From Branchipolynoe longqiensis (Eukaryota; Annelida; Polychaeta; Phyllodocida; Polynoidae): a DNA stretch of 64,000 nt. The notes below the pieces were generated by a model that ran no database searches, was not told the origin of the DNA, and was given only the letters and a program-made list of their open reading frames with translations. The stretch lies in NCBI GenBank assembly GCA_030323885.1, contig CM059198.1:14360462-14424461 (forward strand), in the 5' to 3' direction. Both the position numbers and the translations under genes were made by a program. Shown here piece by piece: positions 42,371 through 53,522 of this stretch (position 1 is the stretch's first letter; every line of letters starts with the position of its first letter).

Positions 42371-44905
42371 AAATATTGGTGACTGTTGTATTGACATGTT
42401 TATTTGTTTATCTTAGTGAGTGTTGAGTGTTTATCTGGGCTGAGAATTTGTATCTTAACTTTTTAAATTATATTTATGCTCTTGTATCTCATATCATGTG
42501 CATTCTTGGTGTGTTTTGTGTGTGCTTGGTGCTCTCATGCAGTAATGTCCATAGTAGCAGGTTTTCAAAGCTGTTTTCTATACATGGTAATACTGTAGCT
42601 GGCAGTAAGAGGAAAACCAAATCTCAACCTCTCATCACCAGCTCAGTACAGAAGCGGCGCAACCGTCCCGAGATGCAACAATGCGTCGATGGCAATGATG
42701 CCTTTACCCAGGACTCACAGCCAGCAGCGATCACTGACAATTGACATGATTTATAACATTGTGAACATTGACAATATGACAACAGGAGAACATTGTCAGG
42801 GAGAACCACCACCACACAGCAATCAGAAGTTCAGTATACTACCAGATAGCCTAATCCCCACAAGTGGTACAACGTCCACTCAATGGAACATCGCATTGAT
42901 GGCTATGATGTTTTGCTTAAAAGGCACTGATCACTGGAGCAGGCGGGGCCGGATATCACCTATGACAGATTTGGGGGTCACAATCCACAGGGTTGGCTGG
43001 ATATGGGGAGTTTTGTTCCCTGGTAGTCAGTATCGTTTTGTCTGTGATATAGGCATGGTCACAGTGGTAACAAGGACAGTATATGGGCCCCATAAGTTAG
43101 AAATAGGCCAGTTTTCCCACTGATAGTACACTGTGGGCCTTATAAATCTGTGGTCCCTTGTAATGAAAATAGTCTGTCCTGGGAGGGCTCAGTCCGACCA
43201 AGCTCTGCTGTTTCCCTTTGTGAGATGAGGAGCTGGTGTTGACTCATTGCAATCGTTGGTGTGCTGATGGGCGGTGGCAGTATCCTCTGGTACTGGTCAT
43301 GGTGGCACTTGGCATCCTCGGCACCAGTCGTGGTATCACACTGGTGAGTGAGGTAGGGGGGTCCGGGCGGGTGCTGGTCAAAGACAATCATAGGGAGAGA
43401 CATCGGCAGTTCCTTAGGATACAGGAGGGGGGCGTGTTCTTCACATATGGTATAGTTCAGAAAAATAGTTCAGTAAATCATTGCCCACATTTTCAGTTAG
43501 GTAAGGTTTCAGGTCAATCTACCAGGCCTGTCCAGTCATTATTAGTGTAGTATTCCTATTGTATTTTCTATCAGTACTATCTTAGGTCAAGGAAAGCTGC
43601 CAATTATAGCAGTGGAATTAACTGTGAGATAAATTGAAGGATACTCAATACGTTCTCCAAACAAAGGACTGGTTGCTGTCAGTATCCCAAATAGAACCAG
43701 AGAGATTAATTTTCTTAAGGTTTGATCAAGGGTGGTTAGTGAAAAATAACACAATTTGCCAAGTTTGATGTCAAACTGCCCGACAAATACTTATTTATTT
43801 GTAAGGTCTGAATAAAGTTTTTATTAGAATTTTTACTAGAATTATTAGGTTAAATGGATAATGATGTGATTAGAATGTAATTTGCCTTTGGCAGGCAGCC
43901 TCAAGCATCATGATTAAAGCATCTGCAGAATCATGAAAAAAATACATGCAATTAATGGCAAAAACTACATATTACGAAATTCATAACTCAGGGACTAATA
44001 GATCAGATTTCCATTATTATACTCATGAGACTGTCTCAAAAGGTGCCAAGCATAAGGGACAAAGCCTTGTCCATTGCAACAACGAACACAATATCAGCTT
44101 ATGCAATTCCCCAGGACAAACTGGCATTTCATTATCCCAACTGAATGCATATTCATTTGAGTCAAATGTCCCCGTGTTTTCAGTGTAACCGTTTCTGTGC
44201 TGTTTTGTGTCAATCACTACAATGGACAAAAGAAAAAGAAGAGTTATCACATCCGAAACAGGCCCACACCCGCAATCAGTATTATAACCCAAGAGTTTCC
44301 TAGCTGTACCATTTGCAACTAACTCAGTGAAAAGAAAATTCAGTCTGGAGTACCTAGCATCAGATGGTTTTTACTCATACTTAACTTCTCTTGCTTCATT
44401 TCGACATCTGCTGTTTTGGCCGGTGTTCACCAGCATCCTGGCACAGCCACGTTGTTTGGTGCTAGGATCATGTTTGTTTTGCTGGCTGGAATTGAGATGG
44501 GGGGGGGAGACTTGGCAGTACCTCGCTTATGAGTGTGGAAGGGGAGGGGCAATGATCTATGTTCATTCTTTTGTCTGGTATATTGTATTTAATTTCAAGG
44601 TGATGCATGGTGGGAAAACTTGCCGCTACCATGACTGATTATCAATATTGTATGCTTTAATGTGAGTTCGATTAATAGGGGGAGGATATAGAGTAAGTTC
44701 TTGCATGAAAATTAGTCTGACCCAAATCATTATTCAAGCATGAATATCTAACTTTAGTGTCCCATCTCAGCATCTATATTATCGTCGCCTCACTTAGCAT
44801 TGAATCTACTGTGGCAACAGGAGACCCTCTCCCATGAATTTAAAGGGTGTTGAAAGGGCCTGGCACCAGGCACATAGAGGGTATCCGCCAGCACATATGT
44901 ATATT
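42371..44905. other. unrecognised 2.5-kb interval, possible exon-like pieces
   Basis: A plus frame at 42427-42744 encodes a hydrophobic N-terminus (LVSHIMCILGVFCVCLVL) followed by a Lys/Arg-rich region. A second frame at 43236-43550 contains RFLRIQEGGVFF-like text (QFLRIQEGGVFFTYGIVQ). Codon pattern and length do not prove a gene, and I cannot name a family. On minus there is nothing that links the LINE endonuclease with the NADAR frame further up. Confidence 0.3.
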
Positions 44906-44911
44906 TGCTGT

Positions 44912-45508
44912 TTAGTCCTGGTTTTTTGCTTCCCTGAGGCTGTCTCTCTTGGACACCAGCACCTGGCCTAGTTTGTTCAAGCCACTATAGGCCCTATCTC
45001 TCAGTGCCTTGCTATGGAGTGTTGCACCTATCCCATAGTAGGCATTGTTGGTTGCTTCATTTAGCTTCAAGTTCCCTGTGGCCTCAAGCATATCTGCCAG
45101 GTCAGGGTTCTGGTCGAATTTCTTGTTTATGATTGTTGTTAGCAGAGTCTCTCTTCCATGGCGCCATTCAGCGGTCTCCGGGATCTGGTCTGCAATACGT
45201 TTGGCTTCCAGTGGGGTCTGCGCGGTCATTACCGAATTATTTTGTGTGTGCTTGTCAAAACTTCCCCCCATAGGTTTCAGCACTGGCAAGTCATATGCAA
45301 TTGACTTTGTCTCCCCTGCTAGGCTGGAGATTTGCAGCAATAGGGTTCTCCACCTTAGTTGTTGCTTGGGTGTCTTATCTGTGCCACTTTCCTAGAATAT
45401 TATGAACACTTTCTTCTCTTGTCTTTGGAGGGTGCGTTTGGAGGGTGGTTTTGCCCTGTTGGCCAGTCTCCATGCACACCCTCTATGTGTCAGAACTTTA
45501 CTTGAGTG
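44912..45508 (-). pseudogene. NADAR (DUF1768/YbiA-like) domain protein, C-terminal half, with one stop
   Basis: The C-terminal half matches the NADAR pattern: TPLEAKRIADQIPETAEWR, then INKKFDQNPDLADMLEATGN, LNEATNNAYYGIGAT and GLNKLGQVLVSKRD. NADAR proteins are N-glycosidases acting on riboflavin precursors or on ADP-ribosylated substrates. The same frame stays open upstream to an ATG at about 45508 (start HSSKVLTHRGCAW), broken once by a TAG at about 45390. The N-terminal NADAR half with the usual EHAYQ-like segment is not seen. It could be a gene remnant or cargo of a mobile element, and is on the same strand as the LINE that starts 2.5 kb away. Confidence 0.7.
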
Positions 45509-45609
45509 CATTTTCTCGGCTAATTATATATGGGCACATCTGACCAGGGGGAGATCCATCATGGTGATGTAGTAGTTTGCACTGACCCCTGTCTCAGACA
45601 AGCAGCCAC

Positions 45610-45735
45610 ATAGACAGGTTTTGTTTGTTTGGTTGGTTAACGACCCCCCAGCACAAAAAGTAAACATCGGCTATTGGGGGTCATACAATGCATTAGCCAT
45701 ATCCGACTAAAACATTACATTTTTTTAATTACATT
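45610..45735 (-). repeat. mollusc SINE 3' domain
   Basis: ttttgtttgtttggttggtt followed by aacgacccccc and catcggctattgggggtcat has the layout of the conserved 3' domain of Deu-type SINEs in molluscs (gttt run, aacgac, catcggctattgg). Head not found. Confidence 0.7.
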
Positions 45736-46174
45736 TGATCAAACGGGTAAAATAGAGCACATAAATGTATATAGACAGGTAGGCGTGGATAGGGGCATGA
45801 CATCAAGGAGCCTAGGTCGGCTCAAATCTAGGGTGTGTTTTGTTTTTGAAAATGTTGCGCTTTCATCGGTGTGCATAGATTTAAGTTGAATCACTGCACT
45901 GTTAACATATTTATTCACCACAACCTATATCGCATTATAAACACCAGTTCTCTTCTGATCATCAAATGTATTACATTCTCACCTTGATGAGTGGTCGCCA
46001 CATGGGATAGGGCAGTGCTGTAGTCATTATAATACAGGTGCATCATGTCTGACCAAACCAGTAGTGGAAAAGTGTGCTTTCTTTTAAAGATTATGGATGT
46101 ATACGATATTAGACAGCCCTGTACATCATGCAATATGAGAAGACTAACTGATGTTGTATATGGTATACATACAG

Positions 46175-46465
46175 GTACCAACCAATGACCGATGAACTTC
46201 AGTTCCTCAGGTGTTGCTAGGATGCAAACCCCAAGCAAACAAACAATCAACTATGGTATAGAGTCAGGTATTTATCTACCAACCAGTGAGCGGTGATCTT
46301 CACCTCAAGTGTTATTAGGACGGAAACCCCAAACAGACAAACTAGCAACTATAGTATACAGATGGGTATCTACATACCAACCAATGAGCAGTAACCTTCA
46401 ACTCCACAGATGTTACTAGGACGTAAACCCCAAGGAACCAAATAAACAAACATCTATGGTATGGT
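46175..46465 (+). repeat. three tandem ~90-bp units resembling a SINE 3' tail
   Basis: Units start accaaccaatgagc-like at about 46176, 46278 and 46376. Each contains gttgctaggatgcaaacccc-like and aaacaaaca segments. The core resembles the tail gttgctaggacagaag...aaccaaacaaa of the SINE at 54812-55135. Confidence 0.75.
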
Positions 46466-46479
46466 TATGGTTCAGCCAG

Positions 46480-47603
46480 AAAATCATACATATCAAATTT
46501 AGACACTATACACCATCAAGGCCTTCGGCTGGCCCTGGGGGCGTTTAGAACCTCGGCCGTCCAGAGCCTTTATGTCAAAGGCAGAGAGCCCTCCCTTAAG
46601 AGTAGAAGACTCAAGCTATGTGACAAAATTAAAAGGAAATTTCTTAACTCCTGCATATAACTACATTTTTATGCCACCATATGAATGCCTCTATGAATCA
46701 AGGCCAAGATACATAAAGCCGTTAGGCCTCAGAATAAAGCCTCACTTGGAGGCCCTGGGGGCAAATCTACATAACATAGCACCCTCACAATATTCAGATG
46801 TTCCTCCGTGGCAGCTGAGGAAACCAAATATCATCCTCCAGCTGGCCATGTTGAAGAAATTTCAAACGCACCCACATTCATATCCTGACAGATTTATCGA
46901 TGTGCAAAGTGCTACCTAGACATTTACACTGATCGGTCAAAGACAGACAACAGAGTCTCTGTGGCAGCAATCGTCCACAGATGTGAATTAGGTATGCTTA
47001 TTCCAGATCAGAGTTCCATCTTTACTGCTGAGGCACAAGCACTCCTACTCGCGTTAAAGTGCATCGAAACCTCAGCCATTCATAAATTCATCATTTTCAC
47101 TGACTCTTTTTCCTGCCTTCAGGCTTGAAACAATAGGAAACTGGACCACCCAATACTACTTAAAGTACTCATTAAACTAAACTCTCTTCTAATAGCAAAA
47201 TTTCACATTCACCTAGGTTGGGTGCCCCGTCATGTGGGTATTCCAGGAAATGAGAGAGCAGATCAAGCAGCCACTCGAGCCCTGACTGCTCCTTTGGAAC
47301 ACTGTCATATTCCCCACTCTGATCTGAAACCTACCCTTCAAAAATACATCTGGAATATATGGCAGATCGAATGGGATGAACACCCAAAAAACAAACTCCA
47401 TAGAATTACCCCTCCATGAACGGACTGCTGCAGAGTCGCCTCGAAGGGCGACATGACCAGGTTGTTTTAACAAGATACCATATTGGCCACTCGCATGGCT
47501 AACACATGTTTTTCTGCTCAAGGAGGACCCTCCCCCTGAATGTATTGGATGTCAGTCCCCACTGACAGTAAAACACACTTTATTAAACTAAGTGGATTTC
47601 ATG
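46480..47603 (+). mobile_element. RNase H-bearing LINE, third copy, broken
   Basis: It is collinear with 5530-7260 but lacks the CR1-like insertion: RPRYIKPLGLRIKPHLEA (about 46705), then RNase H (AEAQALLLALKCIET, FTDSFSCL) and the C-terminal WVPRHVGIPGNERADQAA at 47218-47260 with the HVGIPGN motif of RNase H. Stops and frameshifts are present. At 47603 the similarity stops and a minus-strand LINE begins. Confidence 0.75.
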
Positions 47604-48072
47604 GCGTCCAGCAACAGCCAGGAGGCAAGAGAACGAATCACTGTATATAACATAGTTAGTGTGGTTGGATACCTCGATACACTCCAAAGCGAGAAGGGGT
47701 GCTCGGGCTTCTGCAGTGAAAATCGAGCTCTGATCGGGCAAACGTACACCAAATTTTTCCCGTTGGCAGACTGCCGCAGCAGCTACCCGGCTTTGGTCTT
47801 TCGAACCATCAGTGTATATGGAGAGGTGGTCTGCAAACTGGCCTTGAATCTCTGCATGAAGTCCTTGGTACTCGAGTGGATGTGTCCCAGACTTCCTCAG
47901 TTCCGTGAGTCGGAGGATAACCGATGGCTTTCTCAACGACCACGGGGGATGTTCTGGGAGTTTGGCATCCTCCAACACGTCCAAATCCATGCCCAAGGCC
48001 TCCAAATGAGGTTTCATTCGTAGCCTCAGTGGCCGGATGTAATTTGGCCTGGCTTCATACCTGGATTCGTCA
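47604..48072 (-). mobile_element. diverged RNase H LINE fragment in opposite orientation
   Basis: The minus frame 47583-48017 encodes KPHLEALGMDLDV, LSIYTDGSKDQSRVAAAAV (RNase H, first catalytic Asp intact), SIFTAEARAPLLALECIE and YVIYSDSFSCLLAV. It is a different subfamily from the plus copies. It is uninterrupted over 144 codons, so this fragment is younger or better kept. It runs into the palindrome at 48020-48132. Confidence 0.78.
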
Positions 48073-48132
48073 TGTTGCTCGACGAATCCAGGTATGAAGC
48101 CAGGCCAACTTACATCCGGCCACTGAGGCTAC
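48020..48132. repeat. 52-bp palindrome with 9-nt spacer
   Basis: The arms 48020-48071 and 48081-48132 are reverse complements with a single mismatch around atgttgctc. The arms are LINE coding sequence (the RPLRL segment upstream of RNase H). The right arm then ends abruptly in unrelated sequence. Confidence 0.9.
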
Positions 48133-49200
48133 AAGTTTTTGATGGTGTTCAACCAAGAGCGGACACAGTTGTTTGCTTTCTTCATACATTTGTGGACCTG
48201 GACCAGAGAAGGTACGGATGTAGTTCTTCGCCTAGCTGTGGCACCACTGGTGATTGGTCAGATCCGTATATATGGGGTGTAAAAGCAATTATGCCAGTAT
48301 AAAGGCTCAGGAGGGAATTTCTATTATTATTCAATATTACTTGCTATCCGATGCCACCATCCATGCAATGGGTGGCGCCACCACCGGCGCTAATCCGAAC
48401 CTGGTGTGCACACCTGTGTCACTCGTGTCCGAGAATGGCTAGCATATATATATATATAAGGAGTATAAAGGTAATACAAATATAAGCAGCGGAAAATATA
48501 TATATTATTATTTGTTATTTATTTAAACTGCATGATGTTACCCTGGTATGTGTACTATTTGTGCTCCATGTGCTGCGGGCCTGTGCTGCGGCACATGCTG
48601 CGGCACATGCTGCGGTCCTGCATTGGCCAATATAAGCAGCCGCTGGCCATGTGAATAGGTATACCTAGATATATATGCAGAGATAATAGAGTTTTGAAAG
48701 TGAGCAGAGTGACAGTTGGCTCATGGTGTAGAGGAGGCGGGGGAGGAGAGAATGCCCGCTCCACAGTGAATAACCTGGAAGTTAAGGTGGTTAGAGAGAC
48801 ACATTAAAGGGTTGTCATTATTTATATCCACATAATAAATTATATAGTACATATATATATGTATAGATATATGTGCTTTCTAATCTATTACGGGAAAATA
48901 AACAAAGAAACTAACTCTCTTCAGCTCGCTCCATTATTATATACCATTTATCTAGGCTCTACTGCACACTATCAGCTAGCTATGTAGTTCCATATTCGGC
49001 CACACGTGAGCCACCAGTCGTACGCTTAACACTTGTAGTCTAGCTGCGGTTGGTCGGTATCGCCTCCAGACCCACTTGGACGAGACTTTTTAATATATAG
49101 ATATATCTATTTAATGTATTGATATATAGATATAAATAAATGTACATATATATATATAGATAAACACATAGATAAATAGATGTACATAGATACATATACT
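48133..49200. other. unrecognised interval with a copy of a ~200-bp dispersed family
   Basis: 48260-48440 resembles the tandem units at 55185-55800 (agtataaaggc, ggcgccaccaccggcg). Short direct repeats gctgcggcacat occur at 48585-48615, and (TA)n at 48445-48460. Otherwise nothing is supported. Confidence 0.45.
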
Positions 49201-49210
49201 ATATGTATCT

Positions 49211-49343
49211 ATAAATTTGTCTGCATCTATATATATCTGCATATATATCTACATATATCTACATATATCTTGAAATAATATAGAGATATATGTAGATATA
49301 TGTAGATATATATGCAGATATATATAGATGCAGACATATTTAT
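49211..49343. repeat. 60-bp AT-rich palindrome
   Basis: The arms 49211-49270 and 49284-49343 (ctgcatctatatatatctgc and its complement) pair with one mismatch around a 13-nt loop. Confidence 0.88.
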
Positions 49344-49539
49344 GCTAGCTTTAGACTGCGGAAAAGACCGGCCTCTCCGTGACAAAACGAACCCAGACAC
49401 TCCCACAATCCTTATTTGGGGCAGCTGACCTCCTTCTGGAGGTCACATGATGCTGCTTCAGTTGTTGATGTCCACAGCACTCCCCATGAACTCTTATTTA
49501 AGGTCACGTTACTTATGGATCAGGTCAAGTCTGACGATC

Positions 49540-49608
49540 ATTGTCATCATCATCATCATTATCATCAATCCCTTAGCCGCTATCGTCAATCTCTTAGCCG
49601 CTATTGTC
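49540..49608 (-). mobile_element. 3' tail of a LINE split by gypsy element 2
   Basis: On minus it carries gattgatgatgatgatgatg and repeated gcggctaag words. The tail (gatgat)n fits the end of the LINE whose protein C-terminus lies at 54369-54718 on the far side of the gypsy insertion. Confidence 0.55.
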
Positions 49609-49613
49609 ATCGG

Positions 49614-49740
49614 TGTCATGTATGTAGGTCAACCGGGACATACGGAGAACCAGCTAAGACTGGAATGTAACCAGGGACAACGGATGGTAAATAAACATCA
49701 GTCATGAACTAGAACTCAAGGTGTCGAATCGTATCTTACA
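49614..49740 (+). repeat. 5' LTR of gypsy element 2
   Basis: 127 bp. It differs from the 3' LTR by four substitutions and by a 6-bp duplication (agaact after gaact) that is absent in the 3' copy. Contains aataaa near 49693. Confidence 0.92.
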
Positions 49741-49758
49741 TGGTGTCAGATGTGGCTT
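49741..49758 (+). promoter_or_regulatory. primer-binding site of gypsy element 2
   Basis: tggtgtcagatgtggc directly after the 5' LTR; the first 12 bases equal those of gypsy element 1. Confidence 0.7.
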
Positions 49759-49800
49759 ACCTGACAAGTAATATGGCATTATTCGGATTGAAAACCCCCA

Positions 49801-50515
49801 TTGCCACTAGACTTGGAAGGTAACCTGACTCTGAACTGGACCCAATGGATTGATTCATATCAGATTTACGCCATAGCAGCTGGAGTGGCTGCGAAATCAG
49901 AAAACGTACAATGTTGTGTATTTCTCCATATCGCAGGAACAGAGGCACAGAAAATCCACAGGACACTCAGCATAGATGTGGCTGACCGAGCCAAAATTAC
50001 AGTGTTAATAGAGGCATTTAGAGTTTATTGCGAGGGAAAGCTGAACATTACTGTGGTAAGATACCAATTTAATTCCCTATATCAAACACACGAGAGCATG
50101 GACACCTACATTTGGGAGCTTCGTAACCGTATTTCACACTGTCAATATGGGTCAATTGAGGACTCGTTGTTGTGTGACAGAATTGTATGCGGTGTGAAGA
50201 GCAGCAATTTAAGAGACTGTTTGTTACAGATGCATAATTTGTCATTAGAACTCTGTATTAATGTGTCGATTGAGTGAACACAGGGGAGCATTATTGAGTG
50301 ATAGCACAAACACTAAATATGATGAGAATGTCGATGCAGTATCGAGGATAGACAGCGGCGTGGCATCACAGCGCTGCGTAACGCCTTGGAAACGAACCTC
50401 GCAACAGCAACACTACCGTTCAAATATGCCAACTACCAAATGTTCTAATTGCGGATAGCAACATTACCAAGGCCGGTGTCCTGCGAAGGATAAACAATGC
50501 TCAGGATGCAGGAAG
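49801..50515 (+). pseudogene. gag: gag of gypsy element 2
   Basis: The first frame (49801-50277) holds the capsid-like region: LNWTQWIDSYQIYAIAAG, VQCCVFLHIAGTEAQK and DSLLCDRIVCGVKSSNLRDC. The last segment shifts frame near 50270 and continues as MCRLSEHR. The nucleocapsid has two CCHC knuckles: CSNCG followed by a TAG at 50456-50458 and then H...C, and an intact CSGCRKVGHFIKMC at about 50500. This would bind element RNA. No clear ATG is in place upstream of LPLDLEGN, so the true start may lie near the primer-binding site. Confidence 0.82.
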
Positions 50516-51494
50516 GTGGGGCATTTTATCAAGATGTGTAGGAGCAGCAATGTACACAGGAATGCACCAGTCAACGAGATAAACATTGAATGTCAAGACG
50601 AACAAGATGGATGGATTCATGCATATGAAGGGAAGGACACTGCACACGATTTGTTCGTCGGTGCACTCAATGACGACAGTGGAGATACAGAGGGACTTTG
50701 GTATACGGATGTTGTGGTGAAGGACAATGTCGTTAAGTTTAAGCTTGACACAGGTTCTGAGGCGAATATAATCCCACGGAGGTTATATGATCGGATAGGT
50801 GATATGAACATGTCTCCACCTCGTTGCCACCTCATCACATATACAGCACAGCATATACAGCCACAAGGGGAGGCATTGATCGACATTCATGGATGTCAGC
50901 TTAAGTTCCAGGTGACAGAGGAAAGCAGCCCCCTCTTTGGAAAGAATGTTTGTGTTGCACTCAACCTGATTGCAAGGGTGGACTCCATATCCAACAGTCT
51001 GGATCCTGGAACAAGTGCTAAAGAATTGGTAAATATGCATAATGATGTATTCACAGGTCTTGGTAAAATAAAAGTAGATGCACGTATTCATATTGATAAA
51101 AATTGTATCCCCAGTAATTGACGCTCCTAGACGCATACCACATGCTATAATAAATGATGTATGTAAAGAACTGGATGGAATGCTAAGTTTAGAGGTAATA
51201 GTCAAACAAATGGTACCGACTCCATGGGTGAGCTCCATCACTATAGTAAGGAAACCAGGAAAGATAAGGATAAGTTTAGACGCTACTAAATTAAAGAAAG
51301 CAATATTAAGAGGCCCATATCCAACCCGTACTATAGAGGAGGTAGTAGCCAATACTAGTGGGGCAAAATATTTTTCGGTTATTGACGCCAACAGTGGGTA
51401 TTGGCAGATTGAGTTAGATGATGAGAGTTCAAAGTTGTGTACATTTAATACACCATGGGGTCGATATCATTATACCAATTACCATTTGGCATAA
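50516..51494 (+). pseudogene. pol: protease and N-terminal reverse transcriptase of gypsy element 2
   Basis: The protease active site is FKLDTGSEANIIPRRL at about 50743-50785, with GEALIDIHGCQ as the second strand. The frame is the same as that of the second gag part, so gag and protease may be one polyprotein. A frameshift near 51105 leads to the RT: WVSSITIVRKPGKIRIS, KYFSVIDANSGYWQIELD (motif A) and FNTPWGRYHYT. A second frameshift falls at about 51480. Confidence 0.88.
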
Positions 51495-51552
51495 AAACAG
51501 CCGGTGATATTTTTATCGAGGAAATGAATACAATATTAGGTGATTTGGACGT

Positions 51553-53304
51553 GTGAATGTCATCACTGATGACATCCTGGTATACGATAAAGATATACAA
51601 GAACACAGCAACAGACTAAAGTCAGTATTGGACAGAGCCAGGGAATTCAATTTAAAATTAAACCCCAAAAAATCTAAGATTTGTCAAGAACAGGTCAATT
51701 ATGTTGGTCATTTAATAACATCTGAGGGATTGTTGCCTAGCAAAGAATGCATACAAGCAATAATTGATATGCCCACACCTAGTGATAAAAAAGCAGTCCA
51801 AGGATTTTTAGGGATGGTTGGGTATGTAAGTAAATTCATTCCTATCATGGCAGAGTTAACTAAAATGTTAAGAGTAGTGCTCAACAAAGATATAGCATGG
51901 CATTGGCAGGATGACCAGATTTATGCATTTAACAAACTTAAGGAGTTATTAACAAAAGCACCTGTTCTAAAATATTTTGATGTAAAACAAGAAATTGTAC
52001 TACAAGTAGATGCATCAATATCTGGTCTAGGGGCAATTTTGTTTCAAGAAAATAGACCTGTTGCCATGGCATCCAAAGCATTGGATGAGACACAAACAAA
52101 TTATGCTGTAATTGAAAAAGAGTTATTGGCCATTTGTTTTGGGCGCAGAAAATTCCATGAATACATATACGGGAAAGAGGTAACAATACAAACTGACCAC
52201 AAACCATTAGTAGCTATAATGAATAAACCTATACACACACTATCAGCAAGGATGCAATGCATGAGAATGAGGTTACAAAATCATAACCTAACAGTAACAC
52301 ATATTAAAGGCACGCTCATGTATTTTGCAGACGCGCTGTCCAGAGCTCACACCAAAATAACAGCACCGGACAACTTGTTCGACACTGACATAACAGTTGC
52401 TGCAGTCGATGTAGAAGTGAACAGTGTGACCAGAGTAAGACAAGAATTGGACAAGGATGAAACATTGCAGCAGGTTGTATTGTTGGCAAAAAATGGTTGG
52501 CCCAAAAGTAGCAGTAGCCTCAGTCAGGAAGTAAAACCATTTTTTACATATAGAAATGACATAACTATACAAGACAATGTGTTATTAAAAGATAATCGCA
52601 TTATAATTCCAAATACAATGCAGAAAGAAATGCTAGATAGAATACATGAGTCGCATTTAGGTATAGTAAAATGCAAGCAATTGGCAAGGGACAACATTTT
52701 TTGGCCTGGTATGAGTAATCAGATAGAGGACAAAATATCACGTTGTCAAATTTGCCAGGATTCGCAGAACAAACAGCAATCTGAACCACTGATAAACCAT
52801 AAAATAATGTGTATTCCATATTACAAGGTAGTGGTTGACTTGTTTTCTGTTGAAAAGGCTAATTTCCTGTTAATAATTGACTATTATACCAAATTTCCAG
52901 AAATAGTAGAATTAACAACGACTACCAGTCAGTCAATAATAAAAAATTTGAAACAAATGTTTTGCAGGTATGGTATTCCTAACATTGTAGTATTAGACAA
53001 TGGACCGCAGTTTAGCAGTGCGGAGTATTTACAGTTTGCACATGAATATGGCTTCACACCAAAATTTTCTAACCCAATGTTCCCACAAAGTAATGGCCAA
53101 GTAGAAAGATATGTACAAACTGTAAAGTTGATGATTAGGAAATCATTATTGGACAATAAGGATCCAAATATTGCATTGTTAAATTATCGAAACACCACAA
53201 TACATGGCCTTGATGCATCCCCAGCACAATTACTTATGTCACGTAAGCTAAGAACACAGATACCGATTTTAGACACACACTTGAATCAAAACACACTGAA
53301 CTAG
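51553..53304 (+). CDS. pol: RT palm end, RNase H and integrase of gypsy element 2 (583-residue open frame)
   Basis: This is the longest plausible coding frame in the window. RT box ITDDILVY (residues 4-11), with Thr in place of the usual Val/Met before DD. Connection: YVGHLITSEGLLPS, FLGMVGYVSKFIP. RNase H: VDASISGLGAILFQ, IEKELLAICFG, QTDHKPLVAI and FADALSRAH. Integrase: HESHLGIVKCKQLARD with CQICQ (zinc domain), VVVDLFSV, VVLDNGPQF and NGQVERYV as the catalytic D, D, E positions, then LNYRNTTIHGL. No stop interrupts this part. It is not a full pol, because upstream frameshifts separate it from the protease. It ends in LNQNTLN by a frameshift. Confidence 0.9.
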   Translation: MNVITDDILVYDKDIQEHSNRLKSVLDRAREFNLKLNPKKSKICQEQVNYVGHLITSEGLLPSKECIQAIIDMPTPSDKKAVQGFLGMVGYVSKFIPIMAELTKMLRVVLNKDIAWHWQDDQIYAFNKLKELLTKAPVLKYFDVKQEIVLQVDASISGLGAILFQENRPVAMASKALDETQTNYAVIEKELLAICFGRRKFHEYIYGKEVTIQTDHKPLVAIMNKPIHTLSARMQCMRMRLQNHNLTVTHIKGTLMYFADALSRAHTKITAPDNLFDTDITVAAVDVEVNSVTRVRQELDKDETLQQVVLLAKNGWPKSSSSLSQEVKPFFTYRNDITIQDNVLLKDNRIIIPNTMQKEMLDRIHESHLGIVKCKQLARDNIFWPGMSNQIEDKISRCQICQDSQNKQQSEPLINHKIMCIPYYKVVVDLFSVEKANFLLIIDYYTKFPEIVELTTTTSQSIIKNLKQMFCRYGIPNIVVLDNGPQFSSAEYLQFAHEYGFTPKFSNPMFPQSNGQVERYVQTVKLMIRKSLLDNKDPNIALLNYRNTTIHGLDASPAQLLMSRKLRTQIPILDTHLNQNTLN

Positions 53305-53522
53305 ACAAAATACAACAGAACCAAAAGAAATACTTTGATGAACGTGCAAGACGTGAACACCCAAAATTGCAAACTGGAGATGATATACGGTATTTACATC
53401 ACACAGGAAGATGGGCATCAGGAAAGATAATAGAGGCAAACGCGCCTGGTCCTAGAGATTACACTATACTAAATACACAAAACCACATAATAAGACAAAA
53501 TCGAAAACACATTTTCATATAA
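53285..53522 (+). pseudogene. pol: integrase C-terminal tail of gypsy element 2
   Basis: In the shifted frame, ELDKIQQNQKKYFDERARR, LQTGDDIRYLHHTGRWASGK and RQNRKHIF run to a TAA at 53520-53522. The GDDIRYLHHTGRW segment is the GPY/F-like SH3-type end of gypsy integrases, which helps DNA binding. Confidence 0.8.

Noticed and set aside
42427..43550. Possible host gene with an N-terminal membrane segment and a TNF-like C-terminal exon (IQEGGVFFTYGIVQ)
   Set aside because: The resemblance is limited to a few residues, frames are short and no convincing splice chain could be followed; kept only as an unrecognised interval.
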